From contig NZ_JAKVRD010000005.1 in assembly GCF_022814865.1 (NCBI RefSeq), positions 169,795 through 233,794 of the forward strand: a DNA stretch of 64,000 nt, written 5' to 3'. The notes below the pieces were generated by a model, which had not been told where the DNA came from, searched no databases, and saw only the letters and a list, made by a program, of their open reading frames with translations. The position numbers were made by a program, and so were the translations under genes. The DNA comes from Shimia aestuarii (GTDB lineage Bacteria; Pseudomonadota; Alphaproteobacteria; Rhodobacterales; Rhodobacteraceae). Shown in pieces: positions 8,678 to 18,967 of the stretch; the first letter of the stretch is position 1, and every line of letters starts with the position of its first letter.

Positions 8678-8702
8678 GCGCGCTTCGGCGCGGGCCGCTC
8701 AG
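8674..8702 (+). promoter_or_regulatory. leuA attenuator hairpin region
   Basis: Two competing structures start at the leader stop codon: a 7-bp outer stem CTGAGCG/CGCTCAG, and a tight inner stem CGCGC-TTCG-GCGCG with a stable UUCG loop. A ribosome stalled on the Leu codons or stopped at TGA would block or free different arms. No clear U-run follows, so control may act through Rho or through access to the leuA start rather than a classical intrinsic terminator. Confidence 0.5.
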
Positions 8703-8757
8703 TATGGACAGCGCCGACCCCGAATAGCCGACCCCAGAAGAACACGAGACAATCGAC

Positions 8758-10332
8758 ATGACTGATACCAAACCCCAGGACCGCGTCCTGATTTTCGACA
8801 CGACCCTGCGCGACGGTGAGCAATCCCCCGGCGCCACCATGACCCACGACGAGAAGATCGAGATCGCGGGCATGCTCGACGAGATGGGCGTCGACATCAT
8901 CGAAGCGGGCTTCCCGATCGCCTCTGAGGGCGACTTTGCCGCCGTGAGCGAGATCGCCAAGAACGCTGTCAATAGCCGCATCTGCGGCCTCGCGCGCGCC
9001 AATTTCGCCGATATCGACCGCTGCTGGGAGGCGGTCAAACACGCCGAGAAGAACCGCATCCATACCTTCATCGGCACCTCGCCGCTGCACCGCGCGATCC
9101 CGAACCTGACCATGGACGAGATGGCCGACAAGATCCACGAGACCGTGACCCGCGCCCGCAACCTCTGCGAGGACGTGCAATGGTCGCCAATGGACGCGAC
9201 GCGCACCGAATGGGACTATCTCTGCCGCGTGATCGAGATCGCCATCAAGGCGGGCGCCACCACGATCAACATCCCCGACACCGTGGGCTATACCGCGCCA
9301 GAGGAATCGGCCGACCTGATCCGCCGCCTGATCGAAACCGTGCCGGGCGCCGATGAGGTCATCTTCGCGACCCACTGCCACAACGACCTCGGCATGGCGA
9401 CAGCCAACGCGCTGGCCGCCGTCGCAGGCGGTGCACGTCAGATCGAATGCACCATCAACGGCCTCGGCGAACGCGCCGGCAACACCGCCCTCGAAGAGGT
9501 GGTGATGGCGATGAAGACCCGCCACGACATCATGCCGTGGACGACCGGCGTCGACACCACCAAGATCATGGCCATCTCGCGCCGCGTCGCGACCGTGTCG
9601 GGCTTCCCGGTGCAGTTCAACAAGGCCATCGTCGGCAAGAACGCCTTCGCCCACGAAAGCGGCATCCACCAGGACGGCATGCTGAAGAACCGCGAGAACT
9701 TCGAGATCATGCGCCCCGAGGATATCGGTCTCGCAGGCACCTCGCTGCCCTTGGGCAAACACTCCGGCCGCGCCGCGCTGCGCGACAAGCTCGAGCATCT
9801 GGGCTTTGAGCTGGGCGATAACCAGCTCAAGGACGTGTTCGTGCGCTTCAAGGATCTCGCAGACCGCAAGAAAGAGGTGATGGACGACGACCTCATCGCA
9901 CTGATGCGTGTGGGCGGGGACGACGAGAGCGATGCGCTCAAGCTGGTGTCGATGAAAGTGATCTGCGGCACTGGTGGTCAGGCCGAGTCGACCGTCGAGA
10001 TGGAGATCAACGGCAAGGACATCTCGGCCACCGCCTATGGCGATGGCCCGGTGGACGCGACCTTCAAGGCCGTGCGCGAAATCCATCCCAACGAGGCGCG
10101 CCTGCAGCTCTATCAGGTGCACGCCGTGACGGAAGGCATGGACGCACAGGCGACCGTCTCGGTCCGCCTCGAGGAGAACGGCAATGTCGTGACCGGCCAA
10201 TCCGCCGACACCGACACCGTGGTCGCTTCGGCCAAGGCCTATATCAACGCGCTGAACCGCCTGCTGGTGCGGCGCGCCAAGATGGGCGAAGGCGCCGACA
10301 CGCGCGAAATCTCCTATCGCGACATGAGCTGA
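8758..10332 (+). CDS. leuA: 2-isopropylmalate synthase
   Basis: First committed enzyme of leucine synthesis: condenses acetyl-CoA with 2-oxoisovalerate. The 524-residue protein has the HMGL-like TIM barrel with FDTTLRDGEQSPG (residues 13-25), the metal ligands in THCHNDLG near residue 204 and the family signature NGLGERAGN near 235, then the C-terminal LeuA regulatory domain (from about residue 395) that binds leucine for feedback inhibition. Expression is probably controlled by the Leu leader peptide directly upstream. Length and motifs match the standard bacterial enzyme. Confidence 0.96.
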   Translation: MTDTKPQDRVLIFDTTLRDGEQSPGATMTHDEKIEIAGMLDEMGVDIIEAGFPIASEGDFAAVSEIAKNAVNSRICGLARANFADIDRCWEAVKHAEKNRIHTFIGTSPLHRAIPNLTMDEMADKIHETVTRARNLCEDVQWSPMDATRTEWDYLCRVIEIAIKAGATTINIPDTVGYTAPEESADLIRRLIETVPGADEVIFATHCHNDLGMATANALAAVAGGARQIECTINGLGERAGNTALEEVVMAMKTRHDIMPWTTGVDTTKIMAISRRVATVSGFPVQFNKAIVGKNAFAHESGIHQDGMLKNRENFEIMRPEDIGLAGTSLPLGKHSGRAALRDKLEHLGFELGDNQLKDVFVRFKDLADRKKEVMDDDLIALMRVGGDDESDALKLVSMKVICGTGGQAESTVEMEINGKDISATAYGDGPVDATFKAVREIHPNEARLQLYQVHAVTEGMDAQATVSVRLEENGNVVTGQSADTDTVVASAKAYINALNRLLVRRAKMGEGADTREISYRDMS

Positions 10333-10382
10333 GCCAGCGCCAAGAGGTTTCGAAACCGCTTGAAAAACGTGTTGCGAAACAC

Positions 10383-10412
10383 GGTCCCCAAGGCCCCTCG
10401 AAGGGCCTTGGG
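10383..10412 (+). repeat. Strong hairpin between leuA and asparaginase gene
   Basis: An inverted repeat with arms CCCAAGGCCC and GGGCCTTGGG around a short CTCGAA loop. It lacks a following U-run. It could be a weak or Rho-assisted terminator, or an mRNA-stabilising stem at the leuA 3' end; a good ribosome site (AGAAGGAGA) for the next gene follows 15-20 bases later. Confidence 0.45.
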
Positions 10413-10436
10413 CACCTCTCAGAAGGAGAAACCCCC

Positions 10437-11372
10437 ATGAAAACCCTTCTGATCCATACAGGCGGCACGATTGGCATGGTGGCGACCGACGCGGGATTTG
10501 CCCCGGCCGAGGGGGTGGTCGAGGGTTTTCTCGCCGCCCATGCACCCGATACCGTCGACCTCTGCCTGCTCTCCCCGCTCATCGATAGCGCCAACGCGAC
10601 GCCCGCCGACTGGGGCCGCATCGCCGCGACCATCGCGGACCACTACGCCGCCTATGACGCCTTCCTCGTCACCCATGGCACCGACACGCTCGCCTATACC
10701 GCCGCCGCGCTCTGTTTCGCGCTTGAGGGGCTAGGCAAGCCGGTGATCCTGACCGGAGCAATGTTGCCGCTCACGGTCGAGGGCTCGGACGGCGGACAGA
10801 ACCTCCTCGACGCGATCGTTGCGGCGCATGGCGCGCCCGCCGGGGTCTGGGTGCAATTTGCCGGACGCCTCTTGCATGGCGCGCGGGTGCGCAAATCCCA
10901 TTCCCGCGCCTTGGATGCCTTTGCGGCCGATCCCTCCGACATCGCTCCGCGCCGCCTTGGGGATACGCTCCTGCGCCATACGACCGGCCCGGCCAAAACG
11001 GCCTTTCTCTCGGTCGCACCCGGCGTCCCAACCGACCTCTTCCAACATGCTGCCGAGACCTGTGACGGGTTGATCCTGCGTTGCTACGGCTCGGGCACCG
11101 TCCCCGGAACCCCCGGCCTCGCCCGCGCGCTCGCCACCGCCCGCGCCCGCGACATCCCCGTGCTCGCCGTGTCTCAATGTCCCGAGGGCGGCATGGTCCT
11201 TGGCACCTACGCCGCCGCCGCGATCCTCCTCGATCATGGCGTGATTGACGGGCGCGACATGACGGTCGAGGCCGCCTATGCCAAACTCGCCTATACCCTC
11301 GCCGAAAGCCACGATCCAGCCACCCGCCGCGCCCACCTCGAACGCTCTCTTTGCGGCGAATTCACTCCCTGA
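10437..11372 (+). CDS. ansA: L-asparaginase (asparaginase/glutaminase family)
   Basis: A 311-residue amidohydrolase that converts asparagine to aspartate and ammonia. The first active-site threonine lies in HTGGTIGM (residues 7-14) and the second in THGTDTLAYTAA near residue 80, the two signature regions of the family. No signal peptide is present, which fits a cytosolic enzyme of the AnsA type. A strong AGAAGGAGA precedes the ATG. It lies 104 bases after leuA, with a hairpin between, so cotranscription is uncertain. Confidence 0.85.
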   Translation: MKTLLIHTGGTIGMVATDAGFAPAEGVVEGFLAAHAPDTVDLCLLSPLIDSANATPADWGRIAATIADHYAAYDAFLVTHGTDTLAYTAAALCFALEGLGKPVILTGAMLPLTVEGSDGGQNLLDAIVAAHGAPAGVWVQFAGRLLHGARVRKSHSRALDAFAADPSDIAPRRLGDTLLRHTTGPAKTAFLSVAPGVPTDLFQHAAETCDGLILRCYGSGTVPGTPGLARALATARARDIPVLAVSQCPEGGMVLGTYAAAAILLDHGVIDGRDMTVEAAYAKLAYTLAESHDPATRRAHLERSLCGEFTP

Positions 11373-12663
<1,291 letters not shown>

Positions 12664-12718
12664 GGCCCGCGCCGCCCGTCTGGCGCACCATGCGCAACGA
12701 ACCTGAGTAGGGGAAAGC

Positions 12719-13639
12719 TTGGCCCGGGATCGGACACAAGGCGAAGACTATATCGCGCCGCTCAAGCGGCTTCTTCTGGGCGTGCTGATCGTTGTTCTGC
12801 TCGGGATCTTCCTCGTCTGGCGCATCGATTCTCCCCGCGTTGAACGCTTCCGCGCCCAAGTCGTCGACCGCGTCATGCCCTCGTTTGACTGGGCCATGAC
12901 CCCGGTTACGACAACCGTCGCGCTCTTCAGAGACCTGCAATCTTATCAACGCCTTGCCGAGCAGAACCGCGAGCTGCGCCGCGAGTTGCAGCAAATGAAA
13001 GCCTGGAAAGAGGCCGCGCTTCAACTCGAACAGGAAAACGCCCGCCTGCTCGATCTCAACAACGTGCGCCTTGATCCGCGCCTGACCTTCATCACCGGCG
13101 TTGTTCTGGCTGATAGCGGCTCTCCGTTCCGCCAGTCCGTGCTGCTCAATATCGGGTCGCGCGATGGGTTGGTGGATGGCTGGGCGGCGATGGATGGCAT
13201 CGGGCTCGTCGGTCGCGTCTCTGGCACTGGTGACAATACAAGCCGCGTGATCCTACTCACCGATAGTTCCTCGCGTATTCCGGTGATCGTCCAACCCTCA
13301 GGCCAACGCGGCCTCGTGGTCGGCGACAACACCCCCGCGCCGCATATCGACTTTCTCGAGAACCGCGAACTGGTGCGGCCTGGTGACCGGGTGATTTCCT
13401 CTGGCGACGGAGGGGTTTTCCCGCCCGGCCTCCTCGTCGGTCAGGTGGCCAGCGATCCCGGTGGTCGCCTGCGTGTCCGCCTTGCCGCCGATTACGAGCG
13501 GCTCGAATACCTGCGCGTGCTGCGCCATCACGGACGCGAACGCATCCACAATCCCGGCGCCCTGATTGGTCCCGAACTGCCTGCTGCCTCCTCTGCCCCT
13601 GCCCCGTCGTCCGAGGCCACGGAGGGGGACAATGGCTGA
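12719..13639 (+). CDS. mreC: Rod shape-determining protein MreC
   Basis: Bitopic elongasome protein linking MreB to PBP2. The 306 residues comprise a short cytoplasmic tail, one membrane helix (about residues 17-36, LLLGVLIVVLLGIFLVW), a coiled coil (about 75-115, rich in E/Q/L heptads) and the periplasmic beta domains with GLVGRVSGTGDNTSRVILLT. A low-complexity Pro/Ala/Ser tail ends it. The start codon is TTG, with AGGGGAAAG upstream. It follows mreB by 55 bases, and its stop overlaps mreD. Confidence 0.93.
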   Translation: MARDRTQGEDYIAPLKRLLLGVLIVVLLGIFLVWRIDSPRVERFRAQVVDRVMPSFDWAMTPVTTTVALFRDLQSYQRLAEQNRELRRELQQMKAWKEAALQLEQENARLLDLNNVRLDPRLTFITGVVLADSGSPFRQSVLLNIGSRDGLVDGWAAMDGIGLVGRVSGTGDNTSRVILLTDSSSRIPVIVQPSGQRGLVVGDNTPAPHIDFLENRELVRPGDRVISSGDGGVFPPGLLVGQVASDPGGRLRVRLAADYERLEYLRVLRHHGRERIHNPGALIGPELPAASSAPAPSSEATEGDNG

Positions 13640-14174
13640 GTCTGGCGCACGCTCTCCGAAATGGCCCATGCGGCTTGCCTATATCGGGCTGTCGCTCCTG
13701 TGCCTTGCGCTGGCGCTGCTGCCGTTTCAGACCGTGCCGCGTGGCTGGGCCGGGCCTGACTGGATCATGGTCCTGACCCTCGCATGGGCCGCGCGCCGCC
13801 CGGACTATGTGCCGGTGCTTGCTGTGGGCGCCGTGGTGCTCTTGGCCGACTTCCTCCTGATGCGCCCGCCGGGGTTGCTCGCGGCGTTCATGGTCATCGC
13901 CCGCCAGGCCCTGCGCAAAAGAACCATCGCACTGCGCGATGCCTCCTTCCCCAATGAATGGCTGACCATTGCTGCGCTGATGATTGCCATCGCGCTGGCA
14001 GAACGGCTCGCCTATGCTATCTTCCTGCTTGATCAGCCGCCACTTGGCCTTGCCCTCATGCGCCTTGTGACAAGCATCGTCGCCTATCCGGTTGTGGTCT
14101 TCGCCTCGCAGTTCCTGCTTGGCCTGCGCAAACCACAACCTGGCGACGGAGACACCTTTGCGAGGCAGCCATGA
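13632..14174 (+). CDS. mreD: Rod shape-determining protein MreD
   Basis: A 180-residue integral membrane protein with about five predicted hydrophobic helices (for example LAYIGLSLLCLALALLPF and WLTIAALMIAIALAERLAYAIF). It shows the low sequence conservation typical of MreD; identity rests on position between mreC and mrdA plus the membrane pattern. The ATG lies eight bases inside the mreC end, which indicates translational coupling. It ends in an ATGA overlap with mrdA. Confidence 0.88.
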   Translation: MAESGARSPKWPMRLAYIGLSLLCLALALLPFQTVPRGWAGPDWIMVLTLAWAARRPDYVPVLAVGAVVLLADFLLMRPPGLLAAFMVIARQALRKRTIALRDASFPNEWLTIAALMIAIALAERLAYAIFLLDQPPLGLALMRLVTSIVAYPVVVFASQFLLGLRKPQPGDGDTFARQP

Positions 14175-16117
14175 AACGCCCCGTTGCAGATACGGCAGAA
14201 AGCCATCGTCGCCTGACCCGGCGCGCGCTTCTCCTTGGTGGCGCGCAGATCGGATTCATGGCCATGCTCGGCCTGCGCATGCGGCATCTACAGGTCGATC
14301 AGGCCGATCAATACCGCCTTCTGGCCGAGGAAAACCGGATCAACATCCGCCTCTTGCCGCCGACACGTGGCGAGATTTTCGACCGGAACGGCACGCCCCT
14401 CGCCGTCAATCAACCCTCCTACCGCATCACCATCGTCCGAGAAGACGCAGGCGACGTGGACAAGGTCATCGACCACCTGTCGACCCTCGTCTCTCTCGAT
14501 CCGGTAAAGCTCGAACGCGCCCGCACCGAGATGGCCCGGTCGGCGCCGTTCCTACCGGTGACGCTCGCCGATCACGTGAGCTGGGAAGAGATGAGCCGCG
14601 TTGCCGTCAATGCCCCCGCCCTGCCCGGCATCACGCCCGAGGTCGGCCTGTCGCGGCGCTACCCGATCAAAGGCGACTTTGCCCATGTCGTCGGCTATGT
14701 CGGCCCAGTGTCCGACTATGATCTCTCCAAGATCGAGGACCCGGATCCGCTCCTGCGCATCCCGCGCTTCCAGCTTGGCAAGGTCGGCGTCGAGGCCAAA
14801 CACGAAGACCTGTTGCGCGGCAAGGCCGGGACCAAGCGGGTCGAGGTGAACTCTGTGGGCCGCGTCATGCGCGAGCTTGACCGCCGCGAGGGCCAGCCCG
14901 GCGCCGACCTGCAACTGACGCTGGACCAAACGCTTCAATCCTATGTGCAGGCCCGCCTCGGAGAGGAAAGCGCCGCCGCCATCGTCATGGATTGCGAAAC
15001 CGGCGACCTACTCGCCCTGAATTCCGCGCCGAGTTTCGACCCCAACCTCTTTGTCACCGGGATTTCCGTCGCCGACTACGGCGCCCTGACCGAGAATACC
15101 TATCGCCCGCTGGCCGCCAAATCCGTTCAAGGCACCTATCCGCCCGGCTCGACCTTCAAGATGGTCACCGCGCTGGCCGCGCTCGAAGCGGGAGTCATCG
15201 ATTCCGAAGACACCGTCTGGTGTCCGGGCCACCTCGAGGTCTCCAACCGCCGGTTTCATTGCTGGAAACGGGTCGGCCACGGGCACATGACCCTGCAACA
15301 AGCCCTCCGCGAAAGCTGTGATGTCTTTTTCTACAAGGTGGCGCTCGAGCTTGGCATCGACAGGCTTTCGGCCATGTCGGAACGCCTTGGTCTTGGACAA
15401 CGCTTTGACCTGCCGCTCTCCGGGATCGCCAGCGGCCTCAACCCGTCTCGCGAATGGAAAGAAACCGTGCGCGGCGCACAGTGGCTGGTCGGCGATACGG
15501 TCAACGCGTCGATCGGACAGGGCTTTGTCCTCGCTTCGCCCTTGCAACTGGCGGTGATGACGGCCCGCCTCGCCACTGGACGCGAGATCATGCCGCGCCT
15601 CGTGAAATCCATTGATGGCGTCGAGACAGGCGGCGGTCCCGCTGAGCCTCTTGGCGTGAACGAGAACAACCTGCGCCATATCCGCAAGGCGATGTTCGAC
15701 GTGTCCAACAACCGCCGCGGCACCGCCTACGGTAGCCGCATCATCGACGATGCCTACCGCATGGCAGGCAAGACCGGCACCAGCCAGGTCCGCAACATTA
15801 CCGCCGCCGAACGGGCCGCCGGGGTGACTCGCAACGAAGACCTGCCGTGGGAGCGCCGCGACCACGCGCTCTTTGTGAACTTCGCGCCCTACGATGCGCC
15901 GCGCATTGCCGTGGCCGTCGTGGTGGAACACGGCGGGGGCGGCTCGACCGCCGCCGCGCCCATCGCCCGTGACATTACGCTGCGCGCCTTGCATGGCAGC
16001 ACACCGCCGCTCGAGGCCTACCCGAGGAAAGACCGCGACCGCATCAAGAGCCAGCAGGAGCGCCTCAACGCCCTGATCCCTGATCGCGACGGCAATGTCG
16101 GGGGGGATCGGGTATGA
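14171..16117 (+). CDS. mrdA: Penicillin-binding protein 2 (peptidoglycan transpeptidase)
   Basis: Elongation-specific D,D-transpeptidase anchored in the inner membrane. The 648 residues contain one N-terminal membrane helix (about 18-36), the pedestal/dimerisation domain (55-225) and the transpeptidase domain with the SxxK motif in PPGSTFKMV near residue 326, SxN as SCD near 382 and KTGT near 536. It overlaps mreD and rodA by four bases each (ATGA), so the three are translationally coupled. Confidence 0.96.
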   Translation: MKRPVADTAESHRRLTRRALLLGGAQIGFMAMLGLRMRHLQVDQADQYRLLAEENRINIRLLPPTRGEIFDRNGTPLAVNQPSYRITIVREDAGDVDKVIDHLSTLVSLDPVKLERARTEMARSAPFLPVTLADHVSWEEMSRVAVNAPALPGITPEVGLSRRYPIKGDFAHVVGYVGPVSDYDLSKIEDPDPLLRIPRFQLGKVGVEAKHEDLLRGKAGTKRVEVNSVGRVMRELDRREGQPGADLQLTLDQTLQSYVQARLGEESAAAIVMDCETGDLLALNSAPSFDPNLFVTGISVADYGALTENTYRPLAAKSVQGTYPPGSTFKMVTALAALEAGVIDSEDTVWCPGHLEVSNRRFHCWKRVGHGHMTLQQALRESCDVFFYKVALELGIDRLSAMSERLGLGQRFDLPLSGIASGLNPSREWKETVRGAQWLVGDTVNASIGQGFVLASPLQLAVMTARLATGREIMPRLVKSIDGVETGGGPAEPLGVNENNLRHIRKAMFDVSNNRRGTAYGSRIIDDAYRMAGKTGTSQVRNITAAERAAGVTRNEDLPWERRDHALFVNFAPYDAPRIAVAVVVEHGGGGSTAAAPIARDITLRALHGSTPPLEAYPRKDRDRIKSQQERLNALIPDRDGNVGGDRV

Positions 16118-17253
16118 GCTATCTCGAGTATTCGATCAAACATGTCCCCACCGGCCCGCGCAAACTCCTCTACCTGCATTGGCCGCTGATCCTCTTGCTC
16201 TGTGCCGTCGCCGGGGTTGGCTTCCTGATGCTCTACTCGGTCGCAGGCGGCAATCCGGATCCATGGGCCGAACCCCAGCTCAAACGCTTCGGCATGGGCC
16301 TGACCCTGATGCTCATCGTGGCCATGGTGCCGATCTGGTTCTGGAGTAGCCTCTCGTGGATTGCCTATGGTGGCACGATCCTCTTGCTCATCCTCGTCGA
16401 AGTGATGGGCAGCGTCGGTATGGGCGCGCAACGCTGGATTGACCTTGGTTTCATGCGCCTACAACCCTCGGAGCTAATGAAGATCACCCTCGTGATGGCG
16501 CTTGCGGCCTATTACGACTGGCTCTCGCCCAATCGCACGTCGCGCCCGCTCTGGCTCTTGCCACCGATCGCGCTCATCCTCCTGCCCACAGCCCTCGTGC
16601 TGCGCCAACCGGACCTCGGCACCTCGATCCTCCTGCTCGCGGGGGGCGGCATGGTGATGTTCATGGCGGGCGTCCACTGGGGCTATTTCGCCGCCGTGAT
16701 CGCCATGGGCGTCGGCCTCGTGACCGCCGTCTTCCAGTCGCGCGGCACGACGTGGCAGCTCCTTAAGGACTACCAATATCGCCGCATCGACACGTTTCTT
16801 GATCCTTCAAGCGACCCGCTCGGTGCAGGCTATCACATCACCCAATCCAAGATCGCCCTCGGCTCTGGCGGCTGGACCGGGCGCGGCTTCATGCAAGGCA
16901 CACAATCGCGGCTGAACTTCCTGCCCGAGAAACACACTGACTTTATTTTCACGACACTGGCCGAGGAATTTGGCTTTGTCGGGGGGATGTCCCTCCTGAC
17001 GCTCTATGGGTTCATCATCGTCTTTTGTGTCATCGCTGCCCTGCGCAATCGAGACCGCTTTTCTTCGCTCCTCATGCTGGGCATTGCGGCCACCTTCTTC
17101 CTGTTTTTCGCCGTCAACATGTCGATGGTCATGGGCATGGCCCCCGTCGTCGGCGTGCCATTGCCGCTCGTGAGCTACGGCGGTTCGGCCATGCTGGTGC
17201 TGCTCGTCGCCTTCGGTCTTGTGCAGAGCGCCCACGTGCATCGCCCGCGCTAA
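16114..17253 (+). CDS. rodA: Rod shape-determining protein RodA (SEDS glycosyltransferase)
   Basis: A 379-residue SEDS-family peptidoglycan polymerase with about ten membrane helices. Signature stretches include GAQRWIDLG near residue 106, QPDLGTSILLLAGG near 168, and the catalytic-loop region KHTDFIFTTLAEEFGFVGG near 275, then GVPLPLVSYGGSAML. It works with PBP2 in the elongasome. Last gene of the mre operon; a GC-rich palindromic region follows. Confidence 0.95.
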   Translation: MSYLEYSIKHVPTGPRKLLYLHWPLILLLCAVAGVGFLMLYSVAGGNPDPWAEPQLKRFGMGLTLMLIVAMVPIWFWSSLSWIAYGGTILLLILVEVMGSVGMGAQRWIDLGFMRLQPSELMKITLVMALAAYYDWLSPNRTSRPLWLLPPIALILLPTALVLRQPDLGTSILLLAGGGMVMFMAGVHWGYFAAVIAMGVGLVTAVFQSRGTTWQLLKDYQYRRIDTFLDPSSDPLGAGYHITQSKIALGSGGWTGRGFMQGTQSRLNFLPEKHTDFIFTTLAEEFGFVGGMSLLTLYGFIIVFCVIAALRNRDRFSSLLMLGIAATFFLFFAVNMSMVMGMAPVVGVPLPLVSYGGSAMLVLLVAFGLVQSAHVHRPR

Positions 17254-17329
17254 GGCGGGCTCCCGCCCCTTTGCCCCGCGGCAAAGCCGCGCCTCAAAGC
17301 GTTGGGCGTGGCCCCACGCGCGCCGCGCG

Positions 17330-17415
17330 CGGGGCCCGCGAGGGGCCAGCCCCTCGCCTTGCTATTGCCTCGGCCAAAGCAAGGCTCACCCCGGAGTATT
17401 TTCGCAAAGGTGAAG
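17330..17415 (+). repeat. Composite 3'-end element, copy 4
   Basis: GC palindromes (CGAGGGGC/GCCCCTCG at about 17339-17356) are followed by CACCCCGGAGTATTTTCGCA and AAGGTGAAG. It sits after rodA and before the VOC gene, the only copy in the window placed between genes pointing the same way. Confidence 0.45.
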
Positions 17416-17485
17416 TTCGGGAGAACGGGTTGCCACCGCGCGCCAGATATGGCCTCACTGGCGAAACGCAGCGAAGGGAACCTCC

Positions 17486-17896
17486 ATGTCGATTTTTCAC
17501 TTGGCCTATAACGTCACCGACCTTGCCGAAGCGCGGGCGTTTTACGGCGATCTCCTGGGATGCACCGAGGGCCGCAGCACCGAGACCTGGGTCGATTTCA
17601 ACTTTTTCGGCCACCAGATTTCGCTTCATCTAGGCACCCCTTTCGCCACCGCCGCGACAGGCCATGTCGGCGATCATCTCGTGCCCATGCCGCATCTCGG
17701 CGTGATCCTCCCCAAGGCGGACTGGGACGCGCTGGCAGCCCGGCTCGAGGCCGCCGGCGTCGAGTTCGTCCTTGCGCCTTTCACCCGCTTCGCCGGCGAG
17801 CCCGGCGAGCAAAGCACCATGTTCTTCCGCGATCCCTCCGGCAATCCGATCGAGATCAAGGGCTTCGCCGATATGTCCGGAGTATTCGCCACATGA
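17486..17896 (+). CDS. VOC (glyoxalase/bleomycin-resistance fold) family protein
   Basis: A 136-residue vicinal-oxygen-chelate protein built from two beta-alpha-beta-beta-beta modules. It starts MSIFHLAYNVTDLAEARAFY, which supplies the first metal histidine (His5). A second candidate ligand is in PHLGVIL near residue 72 and a terminal Glu is in IEIKGF near residue 127. Such enzymes act on many small substrates, so the reaction is not assigned. It overlaps the next gene (ATGA), so both are one unit and may share a role in aldehyde or hydroxyacid metabolism. Confidence 0.8.
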   Translation: MSIFHLAYNVTDLAEARAFYGDLLGCTEGRSTETWVDFNFFGHQISLHLGTPFATAATGHVGDHLVPMPHLGVILPKADWDALAARLEAAGVEFVLAPFTRFAGEPGEQSTMFFRDPSGNPIEIKGFADMSGVFAT

Positions 17897-18822
17897 TCAA
17901 CGTCCTTTTCGCCGCCCGCCCCGAACGCTGGGCCACCTACGAAACCCCGCTACGCAAAGCGTTTGCCGAGGCTGGTCTCGATGTGGACCTGCGCACTGAA
18001 TTCGCGCCGGATGAGGTGGATTACATCGTCTATGCCCCCAATGGCGACGTGCAGGATTTCACGCCCTACAGCCGCTGCAAGGCCGTGCTGAACCTCTGGG
18101 CCGGGGTCGAGGACGTGGTCTCGAACCCGACCCTGACCCAACCGCTCGCCCGTATGGTCGATCACGGCTTAACCCAAGGCATGCGCGAGTGGGTGGCGGG
18201 CCACACGCTGCGCCATCACCTCGGCATGGACCTGCACATTCACGGCCAGGATGGCGAATGGCGCAGCTTCGTACCGCCGCTTGCCGAAAATCGCCCCGTG
18301 ACGATCCTCGGCCTCGGGGCTCTCGGGCGCGCCTGCGGCGAGACACTGGCAAGTCTCGGGTTCCCGGTCACCGGTTGGAGCCGCAACCCGAAGGAGATCG
18401 AAGGCCTGACCTGCCTTCACGGCGCGGATGGCCTGCGCGCCGCGCTCTCCACCGCGGAAATCCTTGTGCTGCTCCTTCCCAACACCCCCGCGACCGAGAA
18501 CACGCTGAATGCCGAAACCCTCGCGCTCATGCCCAAAGGTGCCTGCATCATCAATCCCGGACGTGGCCCCCTGATCGACGACGACGCGCTCCTCGCGGCG
18601 CTCGATACGGGCCAGATAGGCCATGCGACACTTGATGTCTTCCGCACAGAACCCCTGCCGTCGGACCATCCCTACTGGGCCCACCCCAAGGTCACGGTCA
18701 CGCCGCATATCGCCTCGGAAACCCGCCCCGGCACGGCAAGCGAGGTCATCGCCGAGAATATCCGCCGCGGTGAGGCGGGCGAACCTTTCCTGCACCTCGT
18801 CAATCGCGAGGCCGGCTACTAA
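17893..18822 (+). CDS. D-2-hydroxyacid dehydrogenase (GhrA-like glyoxylate/hydroxypyruvate reductase)
   Basis: A 309-residue NAD(P)-dependent reductase. The Rossmann motif is LGLGALGRACGETLASLGF (near residue 140) and the catalytic region is VTVTPHIASETRPG near residue 280, with the expected His. The overall pattern resembles E. coli GhrA, which reduces glyoxylate and hydroxypyruvate. A longer in-frame extension to 17560 runs through the VOC gene and is not coding here. The start overlaps the VOC stop by four bases. Confidence 0.85.
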   Translation: MINVLFAARPERWATYETPLRKAFAEAGLDVDLRTEFAPDEVDYIVYAPNGDVQDFTPYSRCKAVLNLWAGVEDVVSNPTLTQPLARMVDHGLTQGMREWVAGHTLRHHLGMDLHIHGQDGEWRSFVPPLAENRPVTILGLGALGRACGETLASLGFPVTGWSRNPKEIEGLTCLHGADGLRAALSTAEILVLLLPNTPATENTLNAETLALMPKGACIINPGRGPLIDDDALLAALDTGQIGHATLDVFRTEPLPSDHPYWAHPKVTVTPHIASETRPGTASEVIAENIRRGEAGEPFLHLVNREAGY

Positions 18823-18836
18823 CGCACCCCGACCCG

Positions 18837-18896
18837 CTCTTCCTCTTGCCGGAAATATCCCGGGGTGAGCGTTGCTTTTGCCGCAGCAAAAGCAAC
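18837..18896 (-). repeat. Composite 3'-end element, copy 5
   Basis: On the minus strand: an 11-bp hairpin GTTGCTTTTGC-TGCG-GCAAAAGCAAC, then CACCCCGGGATATTTCCGGC and AAGAGGAAGAG. It fills the gap between the converging GhrA-like and SseB-like genes. Confidence 0.5.
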
Positions 18897-18967
18897 GTGA
18901 GGGGCTGGCCCCTGATCTGCGCCAAAGGCGCTCATCCTGTGCGCCGCCGTGGCGGCGCGCCGCTGGA

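Noticed and set aside
10383..10412. leuA 3' hairpin as an intrinsic terminator
   Set aside because: No U-run follows, so it is listed only as a hairpin.
8602..10545. Minus-strand frame of 647 codons opposite leuA
   Set aside because: Antisense shadow; leuA on the plus strand carries all catalytic motifs.
13257..14138. Minus-strand frame of 293 codons opposite mreC and mreD
   Set aside because: Arg/Gln/His-rich antisense shadow; the mreC and mreD frames have the expected membrane helices and overlaps.
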